Below, one piece after another: positions 52,123-62,034 of a stretch of DNA of 64,000 bases. The notes beneath the pieces were generated by a model. It saw only the letters and a program-made list of their open reading frames with translations. It had not been told where the DNA came from and searched no databases. Both the position numbers and the translations under genes were made by a program. The DNA is from Pseudomonas tritici (GTDB taxonomy: Bacteria; Pseudomonadota; Gammaproteobacteria; Pseudomonadales; Pseudomonadaceae): NCBI RefSeq assembly GCF_014268275.3, contig NZ_CP077084.1:3472001-3536000 (forward strand), in the 5' to 3' direction. Within the stretch, counting starts at the first letter, position 1, and each line of letters begins with the position of its first letter.

Positions 52123-54186
52123 CTAGAGGGGTGAACTACTGACCACCCGCAGCGCCAACCCCTCATATGCGTCCAGGGTAATGGTGAACGCCCCCTCCGC
52201 CGTCAGGTCTCCCTCCACGCGCTCATTGATGATATCCACCACCATCCCGGCAGCAATATCAGGCAAATGCAGGGTTTCGGTGATCGGCATGGCGCCGAAG
52301 TTCAGCGCAGTAATTTGTATGCCCTTGCCGGCCGGCAATTCGTGGACCATCACCAGCAGCCCCGGGTTTTCGACTTCCGGCACCTGGATCTGGCGACTGG
52401 CCGCGATATCGTAGGCACGGCGTACCGCGAGGATTTTCTGCAGTTGCGAAGCGAAGGATTCGGGGTCCTGCAACTGGCTGTTCAAGCTGCCGTAAAGGCT
52501 CTTCGAACGTGGCATATGGCCGGCAGACAGTTCTGCCTCAGGGTTCAAATCCACCAGGTCATACGCGCCGCGATGAATCCAGCGCGTATCGCCATCGCGC
52601 ATCAGATGCTCGACTTCTTCGGCCGCCAACGGCAGCGCGCCGACCAGGTCCCAGCCGGACAAGGCAAACACCCCAGGCTGCATCGCGTTGTACATCACCA
52701 GCAGCAGATGGATCTGGCGGATTTGCTGGATGTCCGCCTGGGTAATCGCGTCGAGGTCACGAATCCCCAGCGCCGCCGTAATGATGCTGGCGGTGGTGCA
52801 CGACACGCCATTGGTCACGAACTTGAGGTTATACGGCGCATGCTCGCCGGCCAAACGTTCGTACATCTGCTCGCGAATGTGCTCGCGCAGGATGTTACCG
52901 GGGAAGGTCTGGCCCTGATAAAGGAAGGTGTCATGGGCATGCAACGTCCAGAAATGCACCAGTTCCAGGGTCAGTTCATCGTGGTTCTGCAACGCGTGGA
53001 TCAGCGAGCCGGGGTCTATGCCCTGGCGGTGCATTTCGCGCAGCATCAGGCGCAGGAACTCGGCGTCGCCCATCAACAGCGCATGCTGGTACGCCGGGCG
53101 GGTAATGAAGTCATAGGACAGGTCGGCACCGCCATGGGACATGGACGCAATGTCGTCCACGGTGAGGTTCAGCTCCTGGAAGCTGAAACCGCCCGCCTTG
53201 CGGATCGCGCCGCCCAACAACTGGTTGCCGGTGATCGACAGCGGATGGCTCTCGGACCAGGCCGTGCCATCCAGCTTGCGCTCCACACCGAGGAACCCGT
53301 TGGCATCCAGGCGCAAGATCTTTGCGCCCATTACGTCGATGGCATGCAGCGCATCGCCAATGATCATCTGCTGCGCGGCAAAGGTTGGGTCCAGCCAATT
53401 CAGCGACGGCTGGCCTTCCTTGAAGTAATGCAGGTACACCCAGCGACGCGGCTTGCCATCCACGCCCAGCACGACGTTGGTTGCGCTCCAGTCGGTTTCC
53501 TTGACGCCGGGTTCGAAGAAAATCACCCGCTGCAACTGGCCGACGATGTAGTGTTTGTCACGCAACGCATCGACCTGCACGGGGCTGAGGTTCTGCGCAT
53601 CGCGCCCCGCGACCACGTCGGGCAGCAACGACCAGTCTTCTTCGCGAATTTCCACCATGTGGTAAAGGCCGGGATAGTCCTCGTACGCCATCTCGGCCAG
53701 GCGAAAGTCCGCGCCCTTGCCGGTGTGGGACGGTATCACGTCGTCGATGATCACCGCATTGTGCGCCGCCGCCATGCGCGTCAACGCCTGTAACTGCGCT
53801 TCGGTGCCCAATTCAGGGTCGATCTCGAAGCTGATGCGGTCGAAATTGCCGTCGATGGTCGGCGTGTGCTCGGTTCCGCTCAGGCCGCCGGACTTTTTCA
53901 GTGGGCCGTTGTGGATGCCTTGAATGCCGATTTTCGACAGGGCGTGCCACAGCGCCTCATCCCCCAGCGCTTCCAATACCGTGCCACCTTCACGGGTCAC
54001 GATCGACGCCGGGTAGGCGGTGAACCACACCGACGACAAGGCCGTCGCATCACGGGGCCGGGTCTGTGCGTAAGGCTGTTGCCACAACCGGCCCTGCCCC
54101 GAATAGAGCTTGGCCCGCTGGCGTGCTGCATGCAGCATCGATTGCTCCACCAGCCAGTTCACATGGTTGTTTTCAGCCGCCGTCAT
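52123..54186 (-). CDS. treS: GH13 alpha-glucan enzyme, trehalose-synthase-like
   Basis: 687 residues. GH13 (alpha/beta)8 barrel: [20 protein letters not shown] (region I), [20 protein letters not shown] (region II with nucleophile Asp), [16 protein letters not shown] (region III, Glu), [19 protein letters not shown] (region IV, NHDE). Length and order fit the long TreS-type proteins reported from pseudomonads (maltose to trehalose). No maltokinase domain fused. Substrate not proven. Monocistronic, flanked by REP palindromes. Confidence 0.85.
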   Translation of the reverse strand: MTAAENNHVNWLVEQSMLHAARQRAKLYSGQGRLWQQPYAQTRPRDATALSSVWFTAYPASIVTREGGTVLEALGDEALWHALSKIGIQGIHNGPLKKSGGLSGTEHTPTIDGNFDRISFEIDPELGTEAQLQALTRMAAAHNAVIIDDVIPSHTGKGADFRLAEMAYEDYPGLYHMVEIREEDWSLLPDVVAGRDAQNLSPVQVDALRDKHYIVGQLQRVIFFEPGVKETDWSATNVVLGVDGKPRRWVYLHYFKEGQPSLNWLDPTFAAQQMIIGDALHAIDVMGAKILRLDANGFLGVERKLDGTAWSESHPLSITGNQLLGGAIRKAGGFSFQELNLTVDDIASMSHGGADLSYDFITRPAYQHALLMGDAEFLRLMLREMHRQGIDPGSLIHALQNHDELTLELVHFWTLHAHDTFLYQGQTFPGNILREHIREQMYERLAGEHAPYNLKFVTNGVSCTTASIITAALGIRDLDAITQADIQQIRQIHLLLVMYNAMQPGVFALSGWDLVGALPLAAEEVEHLMRDGDTRWIHRGAYDLVDLNPEAELSAGHMPRSKSLYGSLNSQLQDPESFASQLQKILAVRRAYDIAASRQIQVPEVENPGLLVMVHELPAGKGIQITALNFGAMPITETLHLPDIAAGMVVDIINERVEGDLTAEGAFTITLDAYEGLALRVVSSSPL

Positions 54187-54278
54187 AAGCCTGATACCTG
54201 TCGTCGTGAAGCATTACTCGTGAACATATGAGGGTTGTGTGGGCCATTCGTTGCATCGGGATGGTGCTGGCGATGGAC

Positions 54279-54412
54279 TGTAGTGAGCGGGCTTGCCCCG
54301 CGCTGGGTGGCGAAGCCGCCCCAGTAAAGACACCGCCGAGTTCCAGATAAAACCAAGTCGCATGGTTTGGGGCGGCTTCGCCACCCAGCGCGGGGCAAGC
54401 CCGCTCACTACA
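54279..54412. repeat. Large near-perfect REP palindrome
   Basis: Arms 54279-54323 and 54368-54412 are 45 bases long and complementary almost throughout; each begins TGTAGTGAGCGGGCTTGCCC when read inward. The 44-base centre is AT-richer. Two head-to-head REP units, REPIN-like. Lies upstream of the GH13 gene and downstream of the AraC-type gene, both read leftward. Confidence 0.9.
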
Positions 54413-54450
54413 AGTTATCCACCGGTCTGCCTGTTAAGCCAAGGCGTACC

Positions 54451-54475
54451 CATCGCAGGCAAGCCAGCTCCCACA
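54451..54475. repeat. REP half-element
   Basis: CATCGCAGGCAAGCCAGCTC followed by CCACA, a single arm of the class seen at 33808-33897, without a visible partner nearby. Confidence 0.7.
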
Positions 54476-54495
54476 GAAAAGCACCGTCTAGATAC

Positions 54496-55263
54496 TTAGC
54501 GGGTTTCTCGATACTGCCTCGGCGTAAACCCCGTCGATGCCTTGAACTGCCGCGTAAACGCGCTGTGGTCGGTATAGCCGCACTGCAACGCAACCTCGGT
54601 AATCGGCATGTCGGTATGCAGCAACCGATGCGCGTGCTCCAGGCGCACTTTCTGGATCATTTGCCGAGGTGTCAGGTGGAACACGCGTTTGCAGTAACGC
54701 TCCAGCTGCGCCACTGAAATCCCGGCGATGCGCGTCAGCTCACCCAGGGTGACGCGGCGGTTGAAGTGCGCGCGGATGTGCGCGTCCACGGCGGCCAGGC
54801 GTTGGTAGGCCGGGTGGCTTTCGCTGGCGGTTTGCAGGTCCACGGAGATACCCGCCAGGCCCATGATCTCGCCCGCGTGGTTGTACAGCGGCCACTTGTG
54901 GGTCAAGCACCAGCCGGGTTCGCGGGTGCCGTACAGGTGCAATTCAAGCTGGTCTTCCAGCACAAAGCCTTGCTCGAGCACACGCCGGTCCTGTTCGGTG
55001 TAACCCGGTCCCAATTGCGCGGGGAAGACTTCAGCGCTGGTCTTGCCCAGCAGCGGTTGCAGGTGTTTGAGGCCGCAGCGTTGCACCAGGGTGCGGTTGG
55101 CGAGGACGTAACGGGCCTGGGTGTCCTTGATGAAAATCGCCGCATTGGGAATCACATCCAGCATCGGCAATAGTTGCATCACACCGGCCAATAAGTGCTC
55201 GATGGTGTGGGGGCGATTCGCCTCGCTCCCTTGGCAAAGGGTCGCAAACGCGCTCTGCATCAT
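54496..55263 (-). CDS. AraC-family regulator with PAS domain, probable hydroxyproline-cluster activator
   Basis: 255 residues from ATG 55263, preceded by a GGGGGAGGGGGA site; the frame is open 32 codons further. A PAS domain near residues 30-145 (MLDVIPNAAIFIKDTQARYV, WPLYNHAGEIMGLAGISVDL) and a C-terminal AraC helix-turn-helix pair (VTLGELTRIAGISVAQLERY, MPITEVALQCGYTDHSAFTR). Divergent from the hydroxyproline genes, so likely their activator (LhpR-like by position and domain order; inference). Confidence 0.87.
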   Translation of the reverse strand: MMQSAFATLCQGSEANRPHTIEHLLAGVMQLLPMLDVIPNAAIFIKDTQARYVLANRTLVQRCGLKHLQPLLGKTSAEVFPAQLGPGYTEQDRRVLEQGFVLEDQLELHLYGTREPGWCLTHKWPLYNHAGEIMGLAGISVDLQTASESHPAYQRLAAVDAHIRAHFNRRVTLGELTRIAGISVAQLERYCKRVFHLTPRQMIQKVRLEHAHRLLHTDMPITEVALQCGYTDHSAFTRQFKASTGFTPRQYRETR

Positions 55264-55453
55264 GACTGTCCCCCTCCCCCGAAAATTGCCTCGATGCGTA
55301 GCAGATTGCCCGATGCCCAGGGCGCTGTCGAGCGGTGCAAACTGTGCTGATTTCGTCATCGATGCCGGTAAAAAACATCAATCGCGCCGCCGTTCATGAG
55401 TTCACTGTAGGGCCACTGCATGCCTACCCAATAACTCACAAGAAGGCGACGCT

Positions 55454-57079
55454 ATGTCAGGTCAAGGCAAGTTCAAGAAACAACTTTCATTGATGGACCT
55501 CACCTTTATCGGGCTGGGCGCCATCTTTGGTTCGGGCTGGTTATTCGCGGCCAGTCACGTGTCTGCAATCGCGGGCCCTGCGGGGATCATTTCCTGGCTT
55601 ATCGGTGGTTTCGCCGTGCTGCTGCTGGGCATTGTGTACTGCGAACTGGGCGCTGCATTGCCCCGCGCCGGCGGCGTGGTGCGCTACCCGGTTTACTCCC
55701 ACGGCCCGCTGCTGGGCTATTTGATGGGCTTTATCACGTTGATCGCGTTCTCGAGCCTGGTAGCCATCGAAGTGGTTGCCTCGCGTCAATACGCCGCGGC
55801 GTGGTTTCCCGAGCTGACCAAGGTCGGCTCAAGCGACCCGACCACCCTGGGCTGGCTGGTGCAATTCGCCCTGCTCTGCCTGTTCTTCGTGCTCAATTAC
55901 CGCAGCGTAAAAACCTTTGCCATCGCCAATAACCTGGTGAGCGTGTTCAAGTTCATCGTGCCGTTGCTGGTGATTGGCGTGCTGTTCACCTTCTTCAAGC
56001 CGGCGAACTTCCAGGTCCAGGGTTTCGCACCGTTTGGCCTGTCGGGCATCGAGATGGCGGTGTCGGCCGGCGGGGTGATTTTTGCCTATCTGGGGCTTAC
56101 GCCGATCATCTCGGTGGCCAGTGAAGTGAAGAACCCGCAACGTACGATCCCCATTGCGTTGATCCTCTCGGTGTTGCTCTCGACCGCTATCTACGTGCTG
56201 CTGCAAACCGCATTCCTCGGTGGCGTACCCACGGAAATGCTCGCCAACGGCTGGGCCGGGATCAGCAAGGAGCTGGCGCTGCCTTATCGGGATATCGCCC
56301 TGGCGCTGGGTGTGGGTTGGTTGGCGTACCTGGTGGTAGCCGATGCGGTGATCTCCCCCAGCGGCTGCGGCAACATCTACATGAACGCTACCCCACGGGT
56401 GGTGTATGGCTGGGCGCAGACCGGTACGTTCTTCAAGGTTTTCACGCGTATCGATGAGAAGTCCGGCATTCCGCGCCCGGCACTGTGGCTGACCTTTGGC
56501 TTGTCGGTGTTCTGGACCCTGCCGTTTCCGTCCTGGGAAGCGCTGATCAATGTGGTGTCCGCGGCGCTGATTCTCAGCTACGCGGTCGCCCCTGTCACCG
56601 TCGCCGCGCTGCGTCGCAATGCACCAGAGATGGCGCGCCCGTTCCGCGTCAAAGGCATGGCGGTGCTCGGCCCGCTGTCGTTCATCATCGCCGCGTTGAT
56701 CGTGTACTGGTCCGGTTGGAGCACCGTTTCCTGGCTGCTCGGCCTGCAAATCCTGATGTTCGTGGTGTACCTGCTGTGTGCCCGCTGGGTGCCGACCGCG
56801 CACCTCAATCTCAAACAGCAAGTGCGCTCTTCAGCCTGGCTGATCGGCTTTTACGCGGTGACCATCCTGCTGTCCAAGCTCGGCAGTTTTGGCGGAATCG
56901 GTGTCATCAGCCATCCGTTTGACACTGCGGTAGTCGCGGTCTGCGCACTGGGCATTTACTACTGGGGGGCTGCCACCGGAGTACCAGCGCACCTGGTACG
57001 CCTGGAGACCGAAGACGATGAAAGCGAGACGGTGGACGAGCCCCACACCCACGCCCCGCTCACCCCGGCCACCCATTGA
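55454..57079 (+). CDS. APC-family amino acid permease
   Basis: 541 residues with about twelve membrane segments. KQLSLMDLTFIGLGAIFGSG at the start and GVIFAYLGLTPIISVASEVK with PQRTIPIALILSVLLSTAIY are APC blocks. First of the operon, 12 bases before the epimerase; most likely imports hydroxyproline (inference from context). Confidence 0.9.
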   Translation: MSGQGKFKKQLSLMDLTFIGLGAIFGSGWLFAASHVSAIAGPAGIISWLIGGFAVLLLGIVYCELGAALPRAGGVVRYPVYSHGPLLGYLMGFITLIAFSSLVAIEVVASRQYAAAWFPELTKVGSSDPTTLGWLVQFALLCLFFVLNYRSVKTFAIANNLVSVFKFIVPLLVIGVLFTFFKPANFQVQGFAPFGLSGIEMAVSAGGVIFAYLGLTPIISVASEVKNPQRTIPIALILSVLLSTAIYVLLQTAFLGGVPTEMLANGWAGISKELALPYRDIALALGVGWLAYLVVADAVISPSGCGNIYMNATPRVVYGWAQTGTFFKVFTRIDEKSGIPRPALWLTFGLSVFWTLPFPSWEALINVVSAALILSYAVAPVTVAALRRNAPEMARPFRVKGMAVLGPLSFIIAALIVYWSGWSTVSWLLGLQILMFVVYLLCARWVPTAHLNLKQQVRSSAWLIGFYAVTILLSKLGSFGGIGVISHPFDTAVVAVCALGIYYWGAATGVPAHLVRLETEDDESETVDEPHTHAPLTPATH

Positions 57080-57091
57080 TTGGAGCGTTTT

Positions 57092-58018
57092 ATGAAACGA
57101 TTGCATGTGATCGACTCCCACACCGGCGGCGAACCGACGCGCCTGGTCATGAGCGGCTTCCCTGCGCTGAACGGCGACACCATTGCCGAACAACGAGTGC
57201 ACCTGCGCACCGAGCACGATCAATGGCGCCGCGCCTGCCTGCTGGAGCCGCGTGGCAATGACGTACTGGTCGGTGCGCTGTACTGCGAGCCCGTCACCCC
57301 TGGCGCGGTGTGTGGGGTGATCTTCTTCAATAACGCCGGTTACCTCGGCATGTGCGGCCACGGCACCATCGGCCTGGTCGCGTCCCTGCACCACTTGGGG
57401 CGCATCCAGCCCGGCGTACATACCATCGACACGCCGGTCGGCCCGGTTGCGGCAACCTTGCACGAGGACGCCAGCGTGACCCTGCGCAACGTGCCCGCCT
57501 ACCGTTTTCGCCAACGGGTGCCGGTGGACGTGCCGGGCCATGGCGTGGTCTACGGCGATATCGCCTGGGGCGGCAACTGGTTTTTCCTGGTGTCGCAGCA
57601 CGGCCAGACGTTGCAGATGGACAACGTCGACGCGCTGACCGATTACACCTGGGCAATGCTCAAGGCCCTTGAAGACCAGGGCATCCACGGTGAAGACGGC
57701 GCGCTGATCGACCATATCGAACTGTTCGCCGACGGCGACCTGGCCGACAGCCGCAACTTCGTGATGTGCCCCGGCAAAGCCTACGACCGCTCACCCTGCG
57801 GCACCGGCACCAGCGCCAAGCTGGCCTGCCTGGCCGCCGATGGAAAACTCGCGCCCGGTGAAACCTGGACACAAGCCAGCATCACCGGCAGCCAATTCGA
57901 AGCGCGCTACGAATGGGACGGCGAGCGTATCCGCCCCTTCATCACCGGCAGCGCCTACATGACCGCCGACAGCACCTTGCTGATCGACGAGCGCGACCCT
58001 TTTGCCTGGGGCATCTGA
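57092..58018 (+). CDS. lhpA: 4-hydroxyproline 2-epimerase
   Basis: 308 residues from ATG 57092. Proline-racemase fold with [20 protein letters not shown], first catalytic Cys in [14 protein letters not shown] (near 88) and second in [20 protein letters not shown] (near 236), plus the hydroxyproline-type His-containing [12 protein letters not shown] context. Both Cys are present, so this is an active epimerase class rather than a dehydratase. Converts trans-4-hydroxy-L-proline to cis-4-hydroxy-D-proline. Confidence 0.94.
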   Translation: MKRLHVIDSHTGGEPTRLVMSGFPALNGDTIAEQRVHLRTEHDQWRRACLLEPRGNDVLVGALYCEPVTPGAVCGVIFFNNAGYLGMCGHGTIGLVASLHHLGRIQPGVHTIDTPVGPVAATLHEDASVTLRNVPAYRFRQRVPVDVPGHGVVYGDIAWGGNWFFLVSQHGQTLQMDNVDALTDYTWAMLKALEDQGIHGEDGALIDHIELFADGDLADSRNFVMCPGKAYDRSPCGTGTSAKLACLAADGKLAPGETWTQASITGSQFEARYEWDGERIRPFITGSAYMTADSTLLIDERDPFAWGI

Positions 58019-58060
58019 GCCCCGGCCGTATTCAACTGAACGACTCCAGGAGTTAGAACA

Positions 58061-59008
58061 ATGAGCGACAACATCTTCACTGGCTGCATCCCCGCCCTGA
58101 TGACCCCGTGCACCGCTGAGCGCAAACCGGACTTCGACGCACTGGTCGCAAAGGGCCGCGAGTTGATCGATATCGGCATGAGTGCCGTGGTGTATTGCGG
58201 CTCCATGGGCGACTGGCCGCTGCTCACCGAGGCCGAGCGCCAGGAAGGTGTGGCACGCCTGGTGGCGGCGGGCGTGCCGACTATCGTTGGCACCGGCGCA
58301 GTGAACAGCCGTGAGGCGGTAGCGCACGCGGCCCACGCTGCCAAAGTCGGCGCCCATGGCCTGATGGTGATCCCGCGCGTCCTGTCCCGAGGCGCCTCCG
58401 CCACCGCGCAAAAGGCGCACTTCTCGGCAATCCTCAAGGCTGCGCCCAACCTGCCGGCGGTGATCTACAACAGCCCGTACTACGGCTTTGCCACCCGCGC
58501 CGACCTGTTCTTCGAACTGCGCCGCGAACACCCGAACCTGATCGGCTTCAAGGAATTCGGTGGCGGTGCCGACCTGCGCTACGCAGCCGAACACATCACC
58601 TCCCAGGACGATAACGTCACGCTGATGGTTGGCGTCGACACCCAGGTGGTGCACGGCTTCGTCAACTGCAACGCCACCGGCGCCATCACCGGTATCGGCA
58701 ATGCACTGCCTCGGGAAGTCCTGCAACTGGTGGCACTGAGCAAAAAAGCCGCCAAGGGCGATGCCAAGGCCCGCCGCCAGGCCCGTGAACTGGAAGCCGC
58801 GCTGGCAGTGTTGTCATCGTTCGATGAAGGCTGCGACCTGGTGCTGTATTACAAGCACTTGATGGTGCTCAACGGCGACAAGGGCTACGCCCTGCACTTC
58901 AACGAGACCGACGCCCTCAGCGACGCCCAGCGCCGTTACGCCGAGCATCAGTACGCGCTGTTCCGCCAGTGGTACGCCAACTGGTCGGCAGAACAGAACG
59001 TCGCCTGA
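58061..59008 (+). CDS. lhpC: DapA-family deaminase, 1-pyrroline-4-hydroxy-2-carboxylate deaminase
   Basis: 315 residues, TIM barrel of the DHDPS/NAL family. [40 protein letters not shown] (conserved Tyr) and [20 protein letters not shown] (Schiff-base Lys). Converts the dehydrogenase product to alpha-ketoglutarate semialdehyde in the hydroxyproline route. Function assigned by its place between epimerase and semialdehyde dehydrogenase. The symbol follows P. aeruginosa usage as I recall it. Confidence 0.88.
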   Translation: MSDNIFTGCIPALMTPCTAERKPDFDALVAKGRELIDIGMSAVVYCGSMGDWPLLTEAERQEGVARLVAAGVPTIVGTGAVNSREAVAHAAHAAKVGAHGLMVIPRVLSRGASATAQKAHFSAILKAAPNLPAVIYNSPYYGFATRADLFFELRREHPNLIGFKEFGGGADLRYAAEHITSQDDNVTLMVGVDTQVVHGFVNCNATGAITGIGNALPREVLQLVALSKKAAKGDAKARRQARELEAALAVLSSFDEGCDLVLYYKHLMVLNGDKGYALHFNETDALSDAQRRYAEHQYALFRQWYANWSAEQNVA

Positions 59009-59070
59009 CCCCTTACGCGCCGCTGTGGTTCTCGCAGCGGCCAACCCCACCTTTTTTCCAGGACGATTCC

Positions 59071-60642
59071 ATGACTCTGACGGGCAAGATGCTGATCGGT
59101 CAGCAACTCATTTGCGGCAATCGCGATGCGATCCGGGCGATCAATCCCGCCACCAACGCAGCCTTGGAGCCCGCCTACCTGGGCGGCGACGGCGAACATG
59201 TCGCGCAGTCGTGCGCATTGGCGTGGACGGCCTTTGATCTCTACCGCGAAACCTCACTGGAGGCCCGCGCGACCTTCCTTGAGTCCATCGCCACACACAT
59301 CGAAGCCTTGGGCGATGAGTTGATCGAACGCGCCGTTGCCGAAACCGGCCTGCCCCGCGCGCGCATTGAAGGCGAACGCGGCCGCACCTGCGGGCAACTG
59401 CGCATCTTTGCCCGCACCGTGCGTGCCGGGGAATGGCTGGATGTGCGGGTAGATACGGCGCAGCCGCAGCGTCAGCCACTGCCACGGCCAGACCTGCGTC
59501 AGCGCCACATCGCGTTGGGCCCGGTGGCCGTGTTTGGCGCGAGTAACTTTCCGCTGGCGTTTTCCGTGGCCGGTGGCGACACCGCCTCTGCACTGGCCGC
59601 CGGTTGCCCGGTAGTCGTCAAGGCCCACGGTGCTCACCCGGGCACCAGTGAGCTGGTGGGCCGGGCAGTGGCGCAAGCGGTGAAAGCGTGTGGCTTGCCC
59701 GAGGGCGTGTTTTCGCTGCTGTACGGCTCGGGCCGTGAGGTCGGTATTGCGCTGGTTACCGACCCGCGCATCAAGGCCGTCGGCTTTACTGGCTCTCGCA
59801 GCGGTGGGCTTGCGCTGACGCAAGCAGCGCAGGCACGGCCCGAGCCGATTCCGGTGTATGCGGAAATGAGCTCGATCAACCCGGTGTACCTGTTCCCGGC
59901 GGCGTTGGCGGCTCGGAGTGAGGCACTGGCCCAAGGTTTTGTGACCTCCTTGACCCAGGGTGCCGGACAATTTTGTACCAACCCAGGACTGGTGATCGCG
60001 GTACAAGGGCCGGATCTGGATCGCTTCATCCGCAGGGCGGCTGATCTACTGCCGAACTGTGCAGCGCAGACCATGCTTACGCCCGGTATTTCCAGTGCCT
60101 ACGCTTCAGGTGTGGGCGCCTTGACTGAACACGCCAAGGTTGTTGCGAAAGGTCCGGCGGCCACCGGTCCCAACCAAGGACAGGCGCATTTGTTCGTGAC
60201 GCAGGCGAGCGATTTCTTGGCCAATGAACCGCTGCAAGCCGAAGTCTTCGGCGCGGCATCCTTGATCGTTGCATGCGCCAACCCCGAAGATGTGCGACAG
60301 GTTTCTGAACACCTGGAAGGCCAACTCACCGCCACCCTGCATTTGGACGAAAACGACCTGCCAAACGCCAAGGCCCTGCTGCCGGTGCTTGAACGCAAGG
60401 CCGGGCGCCTGTTGGTCAACGGCTGGCCAACCGGGGTCGAAGTGTGTGAGGCCATGGTCCACGGCGGCCCCTTCCCGGCCACCTCGGATTCGCGCAGCAC
60501 GTCGGTGGGCACGGCAGCCATCCAGCGTTTCTTACGGCCGGTGTGCTATCAGGATTTCCCCGATGCGTTGTTGCCCGGCGCGCTCCAGCACGGCAACCCG
60601 TTATTGCTGCGGCGCTTGCTCGACGGCCAGAGAGAGGCGTAG
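59071..60642 (+). CDS. Alpha-ketoglutaric semialdehyde dehydrogenase
   Basis: 523 residues from ATG 59071. Aldehyde dehydrogenase fold: [60 protein letters not shown] (NADP-binding), [15 protein letters not shown] (Glu region) and [20 protein letters not shown] with the catalytic Cys. The [19 protein letters not shown] type is that of KGSA dehydrogenases; yields 2-oxoglutarate. Last carbon step of the hydroxyproline pathway. Confidence 0.93.
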   Translation: MTLTGKMLIGQQLICGNRDAIRAINPATNAALEPAYLGGDGEHVAQSCALAWTAFDLYRETSLEARATFLESIATHIEALGDELIERAVAETGLPRARIEGERGRTCGQLRIFARTVRAGEWLDVRVDTAQPQRQPLPRPDLRQRHIALGPVAVFGASNFPLAFSVAGGDTASALAAGCPVVVKAHGAHPGTSELVGRAVAQAVKACGLPEGVFSLLYGSGREVGIALVTDPRIKAVGFTGSRSGGLALTQAAQARPEPIPVYAEMSSINPVYLFPAALAARSEALAQGFVTSLTQGAGQFCTNPGLVIAVQGPDLDRFIRRAADLLPNCAAQTMLTPGISSAYASGVGALTEHAKVVAKGPAATGPNQGQAHLFVTQASDFLANEPLQAEVFGAASLIVACANPEDVRQVSEHLEGQLTATLHLDENDLPNAKALLPVLERKAGRLLVNGWPTGVEVCEAMVHGGPFPATSDSRSTSVGTAAIQRFLRPVCYQDFPDALLPGALQHGNPLLLRRLLDGQREA

Positions 60643-60645
60643 GCC

Positions 60646-61893
60646 ATGTCCGATCCCGATATCGTAGTGGTCGGCGCCGGCATTATCGGCGTCGCCTGTG
60701 CACTGCAACTGGCGCGTCAGGGCCGGCACGTGGTGGTGGTCGACCAGCAGGAACCCGGCATGGGTGCTTCCTATGGCAACGCCGGGCACCTGGCGACCGA
60801 ACAGGTGTTTCCGATTGCCGACCTGTCGATCCTCAAACGCTTGCCCGGCATGCTGCTCGACCCCATGGGCCCGCTGCGCCTGGATTGGAAATACCTGCCG
60901 CGCGCCCTGCCCTGGTTCCTGCGCCTGTTATTGAACCTGCGCCCGGCCAGCTATCAGCGCACGGTCGCGGGTATCCGCGTGCTCAACGAGGGCAGCCTGG
61001 GCGCCTGGCAGCGCCTGCTGCATAGCATCGGGCGCCCGGAGTTGTTGCGTGAAGAGGGCTCGCTGCTGGTGTTTGAACGGGCGGACTCACGGGACGCCCT
61101 GGATGCCTTGCAACAGCGTATGCACGCGCAACAGGTGCCCGTCGCGTTCTGGTCCGGCGACGCGATACGCCAGGCTGCACCGCAATTGAGCGACAACATC
61201 CGAGGCGGGCTGTTTTTCCCCAGCACCGGGCACTTCCTGGACCCCTACCAAGTGGTGTGCGAGCTGGTCCAGGCAGCCAAGGCCAGTGGCGTGCAATTCC
61301 TGAAGTGCCAGGTGCTGGATGGACGTTTGGAAGAACACGGCGTCTCACTCACCACCGACCAAGGCCCGCTCGCAGCACGGCAGGTGCTGGTCGCCTGCGG
61401 TGCCCACTCAGCCAAACTCACCGCTGCACTGACCGGTAAAAAAGTCCCGCTGGACACGGAGCGCGGCTATCACCTCATGCTGCCCCACGAACAGCAGCGC
61501 CTGCCGTTTGCCGTCACCTCCTTGGAACGCAAATTCATCATGACGCCTATGGCCGACGGCCTGCGACTGGCCGGCACCGTGGAATTTGCCGGCCTCGACC
61601 GCCCGGCGAATATGGCGCGCGCCTGGCAGTTGCATCGGTTGAGCAAAGGGTTGTTCAGGCAGGACCTGAGTGCGGAAGGTGCAACGCCGTGGATGGGGTT
61701 CCGGCCGTCGTTGCCGGATTCGCTGCCGGTGATTGACCGGGTGTGCGACGGGAAAGTGCTGCTTGCGTTTGGGCATCAGCATTTGGGGTTGACGCAGGCG
61801 GCGGTGACGGCGGAGTTGGTTGGGGAGTTGGCGAGCGCGAATCGAGGAGCGGCAGCACCGGCACTGGAGGCTTATCGCCTGGACCGATTCTAA
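60646..61893 (+). CDS. FAD-dependent D-amino acid dehydrogenase, probable D-hydroxyproline dehydrogenase
   Basis: 415 residues. FAD motif IVVVGAGIIGVACALQLARQ; MGASYGNAGHLATEQVFPIA is typical of DadA-like enzymes; C-terminal ATPWMGFRPSLPDSLPVIDR and LLAFGHQHLGLTQAAVTAEL complete the fold. Starts three bases after the aldehyde dehydrogenase. In this operon it should oxidise cis-4-hydroxy-D-proline; electrons presumably pass to the respiratory chain. A single-subunit form, without the LhpBEF-type partner genes. Confidence 0.9.
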   Translation: MSDPDIVVVGAGIIGVACALQLARQGRHVVVVDQQEPGMGASYGNAGHLATEQVFPIADLSILKRLPGMLLDPMGPLRLDWKYLPRALPWFLRLLLNLRPASYQRTVAGIRVLNEGSLGAWQRLLHSIGRPELLREEGSLLVFERADSRDALDALQQRMHAQQVPVAFWSGDAIRQAAPQLSDNIRGGLFFPSTGHFLDPYQVVCELVQAAKASGVQFLKCQVLDGRLEEHGVSLTTDQGPLAARQVLVACGAHSAKLTAALTGKKVPLDTERGYHLMLPHEQQRLPFAVTSLERKFIMTPMADGLRLAGTVEFAGLDRPANMARAWQLHRLSKGLFRQDLSAEGATPWMGFRPSLPDSLPVIDRVCDGKVLLAFGHQHLGLTQAAVTAELVGELASANRGAAAPALEAYRLDRF

Positions 61894-61935
61894 AAAATCA
61901 ATTGCCGACAACAATTCATGGAGTGTAAGCAGTGC

Positions 61936-62022
61936 AAATGTGGGCTTGCTCGCGGATGCGGTGGGTCAGTGATTGACGCTGTGACTGATACACCGCATTC
62001 GCGAGCAAGCCCGCAGACATTT
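61936..62022. repeat. REP-type inverted repeat (GGCTTGCTCGCG class)
   Basis: Left arm TGTGGGCTTGCTCGCGGATG from 61939 and right arm CATTCGCGAGCAAGCCCGCA ending near 62019, with a 35-base centre. A third REP class in this window, between convergent genes. Confidence 0.85.
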
Positions 62023-62034
62023 AAACGTGTGTAT

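Noticed and set aside
52267..53793. 508-codon ORF opposite the GH13 gene
   Set aside because: Antisense shadow; the minus-strand product has all four GH13 regions.
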